Assembly (NCBI RefSeq): GCF_022899355.1
Contig: NZ_JALJCK010000008.1
Coordinates: 248,001 to 312,000 of the forward strand
DNA: 64,000 bases
Source: Shinella yambaruensis
GTDB lineage: Bacteria; Pseudomonadota; Alphaproteobacteria; Rhizobiales; Rhizobiaceae
Direction of reading: 5' to 3'
Position numbers and translations under genes: made by a program. Shown here one piece after another: positions 42,839-51,187 of the stretch. How positions within the stretch are numbered: position 1 is the stretch's first letter; every line of letters starts with the position of its first letter. Under the pieces are notes generated by a model. The model was not told the origin of the DNA. It did no database searches and worked only from the letters and a program-made list of their open reading frames with translations.

Positions 42839-42910
42839 TGTATTGATCGATACATAACTACTGGCCGTCTTGCCGAAGCGCGTCAAGTGATTTATTTATC
42901 GAGCGATACA
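42839..42910. promoter_or_regulatory. Two TetR operators in the SDR/tetR intergenic region
   Basis: TGTATTGATCGATACA (42839-42854) and TTTATCGAGCGATACA (42895-42910) both fit TGTATCG-N-TCGATACA with one or two mismatches. They are 56 bases apart, one beside each divergent gene. The TetR protein encoded at 42928 is the likely ligand. Confidence 0.7.
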
Positions 42911-42927
42911 GAAAAGGAGACTGAGAA

Positions 42928-43551
42928 ATGGCGCCACGTGGCCGACCCCGGGCGTTCGACAGGGACGCGGCCCTGCGCAAGGCCATGGAGGTCTTCTGGG
43001 CGAAGGGGTACGAGCGCGCCTCGCTCGCGGACCTCACCGAGGCGATGGGCATCAACGCGCCCAGCCTCTATGCGGCGTTCACCAGCAAGGAAGCGCTGTT
43101 CCAGGAGGCGCTGACGCTCTATTCCGCAACGGAAGGCTGCGACATCTGGGAAGGCGTGCCGGCCGCCCCGACCGCGCGAGCCGCCTGTGCGCACCTGCTG
43201 CGCGCCACCGCAGAGGCCTTCGCGGGTGACGAAAAGCGCCGCGGCTGCCTGGTCGTGCTGTCCGCGCCGCAGACGGAAGGGTCCAGTCCCTCCATATGCG
43301 ACGCGCTGAAACACCACCGCGCGGCGACCACGGCCGTGCTGCGGGAGCGCCTGCGGCGGGCGGTCGCGGAGGGCGATCTCCCCGCGACGGCCGATGTCGA
43401 GGCCATCACGGCCTATGTCGTCACCGTGCAGCACGGCCTCTCCATCCAGGCGCGCGACGGCGCGTCCCGCGAGACGCTGCTGGCCATCGCCGGCTGCGCC
43501 ATGGCGGGCTGGGAAAACCTCGTGTCCGTCGCCCACCCGCCGGCGGCGTAG
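42928..43551 (+). CDS. TetR family transcriptional regulator
   Basis: The protein has 207 aa. The N-terminal HTH (FDRDAALRKAMEVFWAKGYE, LTEAMGINAPSLYAAFTSKE) is followed by a TetR_C domain with cysteines at about 70, 85 and 103. AAAAGGAGAC precedes the ATG. It is divergent from the SDR gene, a common pair in which the regulator represses both genes until an electrophile or quinone-like ligand binds; that ligand class is a guess. Confidence 0.9.
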   Translation: MAPRGRPRAFDRDAALRKAMEVFWAKGYERASLADLTEAMGINAPSLYAAFTSKEALFQEALTLYSATEGCDIWEGVPAAPTARAACAHLLRATAEAFAGDEKRRGCLVVLSAPQTEGSSPSICDALKHHRAATTAVLRERLRRAVAEGDLPATADVEAITAYVVTVQHGLSIQARDGASRETLLAIAGCAMAGWENLVSVAHPPAA

Positions 43552-43554
43552 TTG

Positions 43555-43971
43555 TCAGCGAAGCAGTTTCAGGGAACCCGTCAGGGACTTGATCCATCGG
43601 CCTTCGCCGACGAGCCCGAGCCCGTCGATGGTCTCCTCGCCGAGATCGCGCCCGGGGAACGTCGCCTCGTAGTCGGCATAGCTGTGCAGTGCGCGCGCGA
43701 AGGACGGGAAGGCGACGATGACGCGGCCGTCCTGCCGCGGCAGCGCCTTGGCCAGCAGCGCGCCGATCGTCCGGCTGTCCGCCTGCAGCACCGGCACGGG
43801 CCTGTCGGCGCTGATGTCGATCGTCGCCTGCCGGCGGTCGGTGAGCTGGCGGGCGCCGAGCGCCGGCATGGCTGCCCCCATGCCGATCGAGACGGCCGCG
43901 ATCGTATTGGCGAGATGGCCCGGCGGCAGGTCGGGATTGACGATGATGGCGAGGCGGACGTCCTGGAGCAT
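43555..43971 (-). CDS. DUF2000 family protein
   Basis: The protein has 138 aa. RLAIIVNPDLPPGHLANTIA, ADRPVPVLQADSRTIGALLA and GLGLVGEGRWIKSLTGSLKL match the DUF2000 family, which has a peptidyl-tRNA-hydrolase-2-like fold and unknown function. The start at 43971 is preceded by AGAAAGGCC. It is divergent from an Lrp-type regulator, a frequent pairing for this family, suggesting control by that protein. The stop lies 3 bases from the convergent tetR stop. Confidence 0.85.
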   Translation of the reverse strand: MLQDVRLAIIVNPDLPPGHLANTIAAVSIGMGAAMPALGARQLTDRRQATIDISADRPVPVLQADSRTIGALLAKALPRQDGRVIVAFPSFARALHSYADYEATFPGRDLGEETIDGLGLVGEGRWIKSLTGSLKLLR

Positions 43972-44101
43972 GATGGCCTTTCTCCTGTATTGCGGTGCCG
44001 GCAAGACTACAGGGGGAAGGCGGGCAGGTTCTTTCTGATCTTGCTGGAAAGGTCGAAAGAAAGGTAGGATCTGCCCATTATAGCAAATATAGAGGCAGGA
44101 C

Positions 44102-44593
44102 ATGCCGGATACGCTCGCCGCATCGGATGTGAGGATCCTGAAGGCGCTTCAGGAGAACGGGCGCTTGAGCAACCAGGCGCTTTCGGGCGCGGTGGGCATG
44201 TCCGCCTCGCCGTGCTGGCGGCGGGTGCGGCAGCTGGAGGACGAGGGGATCATCCAGCGCTACATGGCGGTGCTGGGCCGGCGGGAGATCGGCCTCGGGG
44301 TCCTCGCCTTCATCCGCGTCAAGATCGACAGCCACACCGAGGCGGAGGCGGAGGCCTTTGCCAGCGAGGTGATGAAGCTCGATTGCGTCGTCGCCTGCTA
44401 CAGCATCGCGGGGGATGCGGATTTCCTGCTGCAGGTCGTCTCGCAGGATCTCGACACCTATTCCGACTTCGCCATGCGCGTCGTGCGGCGGCTGCCGGGC
44501 ATCAAGGAGATGCAGACCACCTTCGTCCTCAAGGAGATCAAGCCCTTCAGCGGCCTGCCCTTGCCTGCCGAGAGCGCCCGCCGCGGCCGGTAA
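44102..44593 (+). CDS. Lrp/AsnC family transcriptional regulator
   Basis: The protein has 163 aa. The HTH covers residues 5-60 (ASDVRILKALQENGRLSNQA, VGMSASPCWRRVRQLEDEGI) and the AsnC ligand domain follows (VLAFIRVKIDSHTEAEAEAF, VVACYSIAGDADFLLQVVSQ). AGGCAGG precedes the ATG. It is divergent from the DUF2000 gene across 130 bases, with an AT-rich CATTATAGCAAATATAG stretch near 44075 as possible promoter. Confidence 0.92.
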   Translation: MPDTLAASDVRILKALQENGRLSNQALSGAVGMSASPCWRRVRQLEDEGIIQRYMAVLGRREIGLGVLAFIRVKIDSHTEAEAEAFASEVMKLDCVVACYSIAGDADFLLQVVSQDLDTYSDFAMRVVRRLPGIKEMQTTFVLKEIKPFSGLPLPAESARRGR

Positions 44594-44608
44594 GGTTTTC
44601 TCTGGGCG

Positions 44609-45529
44609 TCAGTCGCGGTCGCCCGTGCCGTATTCCAGCGCCTGCTTCAGGTGCTGGCGCAGCAGGGCCTCGGCCCAGTCGAGGTCGCCGTTTTCCACCG
44701 CATCGAGAATGGCGAGGTGCTCGCGGCAGGACTGCTCGATGCGTTCGGCCGGCAGCTCGAAGAAGGCGGCCGATTCCTGCATGCGGCGCAGGTTGTTCTG
44801 GTGGCGGATCGCGTCGGTGAGGAACCGGTTGCCGGAAAAGCCGGCAAGGTTCTCGTGGAAGAAGGCGTTGACGCGGAACCACTCGTCGCTGCCCGAGCGG
44901 CTGGCGGGATCGCCGAGGATGCGCTCGTGCGCGCGGCGGATCTGCGCGGCGATCTCCCTGTCCACCTTGAAATGCGGCGTGCGCAGCGCCGAACATTCGA
45001 CGATGGCGCGGAACTCGTAGCTCTCCCGATAGGCGTCGTCGCCGACCAGCGTATCGACGAAGCGCCAGCCATGGCCGGGCAGGCGCTGCGCCAGCCCCTC
45101 GGCGGCGAAGCGCATCAGGAGCTTGCGCACGGTGCCGCGCGACACGCCGTAGCGCGGCATGAGCTCGGCCTCCGACACGTCCTGCGGCAGGGCGCCCTGT
45201 GCCCGCTCGCGCAGCATGCGCCGGTAGAGGTCCTCGATCGGCGAGACCGGCAGGATTTCGGCAAGGTCGAGCGTCGAGACGTCGCGCGCGACGCGCAGGC
45301 CCCGTTTCTCCATCGGCTGCAGCACGCCCTTTTCCACGAGCAGGTCGAGCGCGCCCGCTATCGGCGAGCGCGACACGCCGAAGAGCCGCGCCAGCTCGGG
45401 CGCCGAAATGCGGGTGCCGACCGTCAGGTCCGCATCGCGGATCCGGTCGATGATCCGGCGGGCCAGATCGAGCTGCAGGGTGCTGGGGCCGTCCGCCGGC
45501 TCGGCGTCCGAAAGGTCCGTATCGTCCAT
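44609..45529 (-). CDS. GntR family regulator with two winged-helix domains
   Basis: The protein has 306 aa. The first wHTH is near residues 20-75 (DLARRIIDRIRDADLTVGTR, ELARLFGVSRSPIAGALDLL) and a second near 95-160 (EAELMPRYGVSRGTVRKLLM, AAEGLAQRLPGHGWRF), followed by an FCD ligand domain (VECSALRTPHFKVDREIAAQ, FHENLAGFSGNRFLTDAIRH). Tandem HTH modules are unusual for this family. It is divergent from the second peptide ABC operon and is its likely regulator. Confidence 0.87.
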   Translation of the reverse strand: MDDTDLSDAEPADGPSTLQLDLARRIIDRIRDADLTVGTRISAPELARLFGVSRSPIAGALDLLVEKGVLQPMEKRGLRVARDVSTLDLAEILPVSPIEDLYRRMLRERAQGALPQDVSEAELMPRYGVSRGTVRKLLMRFAAEGLAQRLPGHGWRFVDTLVGDDAYRESYEFRAIVECSALRTPHFKVDREIAAQIRRAHERILGDPASRSGSDEWFRVNAFFHENLAGFSGNRFLTDAIRHQNNLRRMQESAAFFELPAERIEQSCREHLAILDAVENGDLDWAEALLRQHLKQALEYGTGDRD

Positions 45530-45547
45530 GGGTCCCTCATGTTCATT

Positions 45548-45630
45548 TGCATTATAGCGCGAACACAACGCAATGCGACCCGATAAATTTCCAAAATTAG
45601 TGCTTTTCATATCTATAAAATGCATTAAGC
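45548..45630. promoter_or_regulatory. Control region between gntR and the second peptide ABC operon
   Basis: TGCATTATAGC (45548-45558) and TGCATTAAGC (45621-45630) are near-identical directly repeated elements, one near each divergent gene. TATAAA (45614-45619) is a candidate -10 box for the rightward operon. Binding by the dual-HTH GntR protein is inferred. Confidence 0.4.
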
Positions 45631-45662
45631 TGCGATCAAAGACGGAACCGAGGCAGCGGCAT

Positions 45663-46847
45663 ATGGCAGAGATCACCCCTTTCCCTCTCATCGAGATCAG
45701 CGGCCCGCCGCGCGAGCGTGGCCGCCTGTACGGCGAGAAGGCGCGTGAGCGCATCCGCCTCTCGGCCGGCCTCTACACCAGCCAGCTCCACAAGCTCGGC
45801 TTCGACGACGCCAATATCGAGCGCCTCGTCGCCGCCTTCCTGCCGCGCATCCGCGACTGGGCGCCGGACCTGGTGACGGAGATGGAGGGCATCGCCGAAG
45901 GGGCGGGCACCGGCCTCTCGGCCATCGTTCTCGTCAATGCACGCACCGAGGTGCTGCAGCTTGCAAGGCTGGAGGCGGGCATTGCCGACGAGGAGCCGGA
46001 CGGCTGCACCGGCGCCGTGCTGCTGCCGGAGGTGACGCGCGACGGCACGGTCATCCACGGCCAGAACTGGGACTGGCGCGCCGAATGCGCCGATACCTCT
46101 GTCGTGCTGCGCATCCTGCGCGACGACGGGCCCAACATCCTGACCTTCACCGAGGCCGGCGGCCTTGCCCGCAGCGGCTTCAACGCCGCCGGCATCACGA
46201 TCACCGCCAACTATCTCGAAAGCGACCGCGATTACCGCGAGATGGGCATTCCGCTGCCCTTCATCCGCCGCCGGGCGCTGGAGGCGCGGCATTTCGCGAT
46301 GGCGCTGCGCGTCGTCGCCATCACGCCGAAATCCGGTTCCAACAACATGATGCTGAGCACCGCCGAGGGCTATGCGGTCGATCTCGAATGCGCGCCGGAC
46401 GAGGCCTTCCCGATCTACCCGCAGGACGGCATGATCGTGCATGCCAACCACTGGCAGAGCGCCGTCGCCCTTTCCAAGCTGAAGGAAACCGGCCTTGCCA
46501 ATGTGCCCGACAGCCTCTACCGCGATCACCGCGTCCTGACGGTCCTGCGGGAAAGCGGCGGCAAGCTCGGCGTCGAGGATTTGAAGCGCGCCTTCTTCGA
46601 CGATTTCGCCGCGCCCTTCTGCGTCTGCCGCGCGCCGCTCGCCAAGGAGGGCGGCAATCTCTCGGCGACGGTGGCGATGATCCTCTGCGAGCCGGCGAAG
46701 GGCGTCATGGAGATCGCCCCGCTGCCGGCGATCAACCGCACCTTCACGCGCTATGAGCTGGCCATGGACGGCGACGCCTTCGCCCGCGCGGCCGGCGCCG
46801 ACGATGAAACGCTCGGCAGGGGGAAACGATGGTCCGCTTCCTCCTGA
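45663..46847 (+). CDS. C45 family autoproteolytic acyltransferase/hydrolase, copy 1
   Basis: The protein has 394 aa. The C45 (isopenicillin-N acyltransferase type) N-terminal nucleophile is C115 in EEPDGCTGAVLL; the chain would be cut before it to expose the cysteine. GQNWDWRAECADTSVVLRI, EAGGLARSGFNAAGITIT and NHWQSAVA are family blocks. These enzymes hydrolyse or transfer acyl groups on amides, including beta-lactam side chains and N-acyl amino acids. It is the first gene of the operon, with its stop overlapping the permease gene by 19 bases. The frame is open from 45573, but the ATG at 45663 fits homologues. Confidence 0.85.
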   Translation: MAEITPFPLIEISGPPRERGRLYGEKARERIRLSAGLYTSQLHKLGFDDANIERLVAAFLPRIRDWAPDLVTEMEGIAEGAGTGLSAIVLVNARTEVLQLARLEAGIADEEPDGCTGAVLLPEVTRDGTVIHGQNWDWRAECADTSVVLRILRDDGPNILTFTEAGGLARSGFNAAGITITANYLESDRDYREMGIPLPFIRRRALEARHFAMALRVVAITPKSGSNNMMLSTAEGYAVDLECAPDEAFPIYPQDGMIVHANHWQSAVALSKLKETGLANVPDSLYRDHRVLTVLRESGGKLGVEDLKRAFFDDFAAPFCVCRAPLAKEGGNLSATVAMILCEPAKGVMEIAPLPAINRTFTRYELAMDGDAFARAAGADDETLGRGKRWSASS

Positions 46848-47770
46848 CCCGCATCGCCACGGCGATCCCCACGCTGTTCCTCGTCTCCGTCACCGTCTTC
46901 GCGCTGATGCGGGCGATCCCCGGCGATCCGGCGGCGCTGATGCTGGGCGACCTCGCCCAGCCCGGCCAGCTGGAGGCGCTGCGCGCCGAGATGGGCCTCG
47001 ACCAGCCGATCGTCGTGCAATATCTCTACTGGCTCGGCGACGTGCTGACCGGCGATTTCGGCCGGTCGATCGCGACGCGACAGCCGGTGCTGCCGCTGAT
47101 GCTGGACCGCTTCTCCGTCTCGGCCACCATCGTCCTCGTCGCCGTCTTCTTCGCGACGCTGATCGCGGTGCCGGCCGGCATGTTCGCGGCCTGGCGGCAG
47201 AACCGCGCCGGCGACATCGCCGTCATCGCCACCTCGACGCTGCTGCTCTCCATCCCCAGCTTCTGGCTCGGGCTGATGCTGCTCTTGATCTTCGGCCTGC
47301 AGCTCGGCTGGCTGCCGGTGGTCGGCTACGTGCCGTTCAGCCGCGATTTCGGCAGCGCGCTGCTCTATATCATCCTGCCCGTCGTGACGCTGGTCCTGGT
47401 GGAATCCGGTTCGATCACCCGCATGGCGCGGGCGAGCACCATCGAGGTGGCGCGGCTGGAATACATCACCCATGCGCGGGCCAAGGGGCTTTCGGAGGCG
47501 ACCGTCATGTGGCGCCATGCCTTCAAGAACGCCTTCGCCCCCACCCTGACGCTGATCGGCCTCGTGCTCGGCAGCCTGCTCGCCAACATCGCCGTCATCG
47601 AGACCGTCTTCACCATTCCCGGCCTCGGCCGCCTGCTGGTGGATGGCATCTATGCCCGCGACTATCCCGTCGTGCAGGGCTGCATGCTGTTCACCGCCTT
47701 CCTCTACGTGGTGGTCAACCTGCTGGTCGATCTCCTCTATCCGCTTCTCGATCCAAGGGTGACGGCATGA
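46829..47770 (+). CDS. Peptide ABC transporter permease (DppB type)
   Basis: The protein has 313 aa: membrane segment FLLTRIATAIPTLFLVSVTV, then AIPGDPAALMLGDLAQPGQL, coupling loop EYITHARAKGLSEATVMWRH, and C-terminal DPRVTA. AGGGGGAAACG precedes the ATG. It overlaps the C45 gene upstream and the DppC-type gene downstream (4 bases). Confidence 0.93.
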   Translation: MVRFLLTRIATAIPTLFLVSVTVFALMRAIPGDPAALMLGDLAQPGQLEALRAEMGLDQPIVVQYLYWLGDVLTGDFGRSIATRQPVLPLMLDRFSVSATIVLVAVFFATLIAVPAGMFAAWRQNRAGDIAVIATSTLLLSIPSFWLGLMLLLIFGLQLGWLPVVGYVPFSRDFGSALLYIILPVVTLVLVESGSITRMARASTIEVARLEYITHARAKGLSEATVMWRHAFKNAFAPTLTLIGLVLGSLLANIAVIETVFTIPGLGRLLVDGIYARDYPVVQGCMLFTAFLYVVVNLLVDLLYPLLDPRVTA

Positions 47771-48600
47771 TCGCGCGGGCATTCGGCCTTCCGGCACTGC
47801 GTTTCAACGGCCTGATCGGCATCCTCGTCGTCGGCCTCCTCCTCCTCGTCGCGGTCTTCGGCCCGTGGCTCGCGCCCTACGATCCCCTGAAGCTCGATCT
47901 CATGGCCCGTCTCCAGGGCCCGTCCGCGGCGCACCTGCTCGGTGCCGACGAGTTCGGCCGCGATCTCCTCAGCCGGCTGATCCACGGCGCGCGCACCAGC
48001 GCCTGGATCGCCTTCGCCACCGTGGTCTTCGCCATCGTCTTCGGCACGGTCGTCGGCGTGCTCGCCGGCTTCCTGCGCGGCTGGACAGACCGCATCCTGA
48101 TGATGGTCAACGACGCGCTGCTCGCCTTTCCCGGCCTGCTGCTCGCGCTCGGCTTCATGGCGGTGTTCGGCGCCAGCCGCAACGGCATCATCGTGGCGCT
48201 CGGCATCGCCTACATGCCCGTCGCCGTGCGCGTGGTGCGCGGCACGGTGCTGTCGATCCGCGAGCGGGAATTCGTCGAGGCCTCGCGGGTGATCGGCAAC
48301 AGCGGCATCGTCACCATGCTGCGCCATGTGCTGCCCAACTGTCTCGCGCCGATCATGGTGCTGGCGACGACGATGTTCGGCTGGGTCGTGCTGTCGGAAA
48401 GCGCGCTCTCCTTCCTCGGCCTCGGCGTGCCGCCGCCAGCGCCGAGCTGGGGCAACATGCTCTCCACCGGCCGCCCCTACATCAACCAGGCGCCGCACAT
48501 CATCATCCTGCCCGGCCTGTGCATCTCCATCACGCTGCTCGGCGTGAACCTGCTCGGCGATGCGGTGCGCGACTGGCTCGACCCCAAGATGCAGGATTGA
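47767..48600 (+). CDS. Peptide ABC transporter permease (DppC type)
   Basis: The protein has 277 aa. An N-terminal membrane segment (GILVVGLLLLVAVFGPWLAP) is followed by LGADEFGRDLLSRLIHGART, the coupling loop EFVEASRVIGNSGIVTMLRH and LSESALSFLGLGVPPPAPSW. Its start overlaps the DppB-type stop as ATGA, so a longer frame from 46753 is not the real gene. Confidence 0.93.
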   Translation: MIARAFGLPALRFNGLIGILVVGLLLLVAVFGPWLAPYDPLKLDLMARLQGPSAAHLLGADEFGRDLLSRLIHGARTSAWIAFATVVFAIVFGTVVGVLAGFLRGWTDRILMMVNDALLAFPGLLLALGFMAVFGASRNGIIVALGIAYMPVAVRVVRGTVLSIREREFVEASRVIGNSGIVTMLRHVLPNCLAPIMVLATTMFGWVVLSESALSFLGLGVPPPAPSWGNMLSTGRPYINQAPHIIILPGLCISITLLGVNLLGDAVRDWLDPKMQD

Positions 48601-48604
48601 TCCC

Positions 48605-50275
48605 ATGGCTGGCATCGAGAATGTGCTTTCCGTCGAAAACCTCTCCGTCCGCATGGGGCAGGCCGGCCTCACCGTGGTCGACGGCCTCGACTTCTCCCTG
48701 CCGGCCGGCGAGATGCTGGCGCTGGTCGGCGAATCCGGCTCCGGCAAGACCATGGCCGCTCGCTCCGTGCTCGGCCTCCTGCCGCCGCCCTTCGTGGCGA
48801 CGCCGGAAAGCCGCATCCGCTTCAGGGGCACCGACCTCGTCAGCGCGCCGCCGGAGACGCTGCGGCAGATCCGCGGCGCCGGTATCGGCATGGTGTTCCA
48901 GGAGCCGATGGTCTCGCTCAACCCCGCCATGACCATCGGCCGGCAGATGGCCGAGGGGCTGGCGCTGCACAGGAAGCTCGGCAAGGCCGAGATCCGCGAC
49001 ATGAGCCTTGCCATGCTGGAGCGCATCCGCATCCAGGATCCGGCGCGCTGCCTTGCCGCCTTCCCGCACGAATTCTCCGGCGGCATGCGCCAGCGCATCA
49101 TGCTCGCCTCCGTCATGCTGCTGAAGCCGGCGCTGCTGATCGCCGACGAGCCGACGACGGCGCTCGACACGCTGATCCAGCGCGACGTGCTCGACCTGAT
49201 GGTGGAGCTGACGCAGGAGAACAACACCGCGGTCCTCCTGATCAGCCATGACCTCGGCATGGTCGCGCACTATGTCCGCAACGTCGTCGTCATGCACAAG
49301 GGCAGGGCGGTGGAGCAGGGCGACAGCCGGGCGGTGCTGCACGCCCCGAAACACGATTACACCCGGCGCCTCGTCGACGCCCTGCCGCGCCGCAGCGCCG
49401 GCGGCAGCCGGTCGGGGGGCGCGCCGGCCGAGCCGCTGATCGAACTGAAGGACGTGGTCATCGACTATCCCGGCCGCGCACGGCTCTTCGGCCGGGCGGC
49501 GGGCAAGCGCGCCGTGCACGGCGTCGATCTTGCCATCAACCGCGGCGAGACGCTGGCGCTGGTCGGCGCCTCCGGCTCCGGCAAGACGACGCTCGGCCGG
49601 GCGATCGTCGGGCTGGTGACGCCTTCCGGCGGCACGATGGCCTTCCGCGGCGCGCCGCTCGCCTACCGGCGCGATGCCGGCGGCCGGGCGCTGCGCCAGG
49701 CGATCCAGATCGTCTTCCAGGATCCCTATTCCTCGCTCGACCCGCGCCAGCGCATCGCCGGCATCGTCGGCGAACCCTTGAAGCTCGATCCGGCGCTGGA
49801 CCGGGCGCGGCGGCAGGCGCGGGTGGCGGAGGTCTTCGCCGAGGTCGGGCTTGCGCCGGAACTTGCCGACCGCTTCCCGCACCAGCTTTCGGGCGGCCAG
49901 CGCCAGCGCGTGGCGATCGCCCGCGCCATCGTCAGCCGCCCCGCCTTCGTCGTCGCCGACGAACCCGTCTCCGCGCTCGACATGACCGTGCAGAAGCAGA
50001 TCCTCAAGCTCTTCCGCGATCTTCAGGCCCGCTACGGTTTTGCCTGCCTGTTCGTCTCGCACGATCTCGGCGCGGTGGAGCAGGTGGCCGACCGGGTGGC
50101 GGTGATGGAGAACGGCCGCATCGTCGAGACCGGCACGCGCGACGACGTCTTCGACCGGCCGCAGCACGCCTATACCCGCCGCCTGCTCGACGCCGCTATG
50201 CTGCTCGACCGCACCTTCGCGGGCGCGGACGGCGCCGGTGGTCCCCGCCTCCTGTCGGGTGCGGCGGGCTCATAG
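48605..50275 (+). CDS. Peptide ABC transporter ATP-binding protein (DppD-DppF fusion)
   Basis: The protein has 556 aa with two ABC domains. Domain 1: GESGSGKT near residue 42, [28 protein letters not shown]. Domain 2: GASGSGKTT near 321, [38 protein letters not shown] and [10 protein letters not shown] are oligopeptide-type extensions. The start lies 4 bases after the permease stop. Confidence 0.93.
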   Translation: MAGIENVLSVENLSVRMGQAGLTVVDGLDFSLPAGEMLALVGESGSGKTMAARSVLGLLPPPFVATPESRIRFRGTDLVSAPPETLRQIRGAGIGMVFQEPMVSLNPAMTIGRQMAEGLALHRKLGKAEIRDMSLAMLERIRIQDPARCLAAFPHEFSGGMRQRIMLASVMLLKPALLIADEPTTALDTLIQRDVLDLMVELTQENNTAVLLISHDLGMVAHYVRNVVVMHKGRAVEQGDSRAVLHAPKHDYTRRLVDALPRRSAGGSRSGGAPAEPLIELKDVVIDYPGRARLFGRAAGKRAVHGVDLAINRGETLALVGASGSGKTTLGRAIVGLVTPSGGTMAFRGAPLAYRRDAGGRALRQAIQIVFQDPYSSLDPRQRIAGIVGEPLKLDPALDRARRQARVAEVFAEVGLAPELADRFPHQLSGGQRQRVAIARAIVSRPAFVVADEPVSALDMTVQKQILKLFRDLQARYGFACLFVSHDLGAVEQVADRVAVMENGRIVETGTRDDVFDRPQHAYTRRLLDAAMLLDRTFAGADGAGGPRLLSGAAGS

Positions 50276-50302
50276 ATTTTCGATACGGAGAGGAGACCAT
50301 CC

Positions 50303-51154
50303 ATGCGCAATGTCAGCGGTCACGGCCGGAAACTGTCCTACTACGATTTCGGCCACACGACCGTCTATGCCTCGCGACTCGACCCGCGTTTCCCCTATTG
50401 CGCCTATGTGCCCGACGACTACGAGGAGGACGGCGGGAAGACCTATCCGCTCGCCGTCATCGTGCACGGCACGGAGCGCGGCATGCAGGCCTATCGCGAT
50501 GCCTTCGCCGATTTCGCCGAGGCCAACGGCGTCATCGTGCTGTGCCCGCTGTTTCCCGCGAACATCTGCTTTCCGGGCGATCTCTCCTCCTACAAGATGC
50601 TGCGGGACGGCGACCTGCACTATGACGCCGTCATGCTCGATATGATCGCCGAGATGCAGGAAAAGTACCGCATCGCGGGCGACCGGGTGATGATGTACGG
50701 CTTTTCCGGCGGCGGGCATTTCACCCACCGGTTCCTCTACCTCCATCCCGAGCGCCTGCTCGCCGCCTCGATCGGCGCGCCCGGCGTCGTGACGCTGCTC
50801 GATTTCGACCACGATTTCTGGGTCGGCCTGCGCGATTTCGAGAAGGTCTTCGGCAAGCCGGTCGATCTCGACGCAATCCGCAAGGTCGCCGTGCAGATGG
50901 TGATCGGCGGCGACGACCGGGAGACCTGGGAGATCACCATCACGCCCGACGACGCCTGGTACATGCCCGGCGCCGACCTTGCCGGCGCCAACCGCAACGA
51001 CCGCATGCGCGCGCTGAAGAAGAGCTTCGAGCAGCACGGCATTGCCGTGCGTCACGACATCGTGCCGGGCATCACCCATGACGACCGCCAGCTCATAAGC
51101 AAGGTCAAGGACTTCTTTGCAGAAACGCTGGGCGCAATCCGCGAGCGCTCCTGA
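50303..51154 (+). CDS. Alpha/beta hydrolase
   Basis: The protein has 283 aa. The nucleophile elbow is MMYGFSGGGHFTHRF with S135. PLAVIVHGTERG supplies the oxyanion region, and DIVPGITHDDRQ probably holds the catalytic histidine. The layout resembles poly(3-hydroxybutyrate) depolymerase/feruloyl-esterase-like enzymes. No signal peptide is seen, so it acts on an imported compound in the cytoplasm. GGAGAGGAGACC precedes the ATG. It lies between the ATPase and binding-protein genes of the peptide ABC operon. Confidence 0.82.
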   Translation: MRNVSGHGRKLSYYDFGHTTVYASRLDPRFPYCAYVPDDYEEDGGKTYPLAVIVHGTERGMQAYRDAFADFAEANGVIVLCPLFPANICFPGDLSSYKMLRDGDLHYDAVMLDMIAEMQEKYRIAGDRVMMYGFSGGGHFTHRFLYLHPERLLAASIGAPGVVTLLDFDHDFWVGLRDFEKVFGKPVDLDAIRKVAVQMVIGGDDRETWEITITPDDAWYMPGADLAGANRNDRMRALKKSFEQHGIAVRHDIVPGITHDDRQLISKVKDFFAETLGAIRERS

Positions 51155-51187
51155 CGATAACGAAGCGGGGAACGATCGGAGATCACC

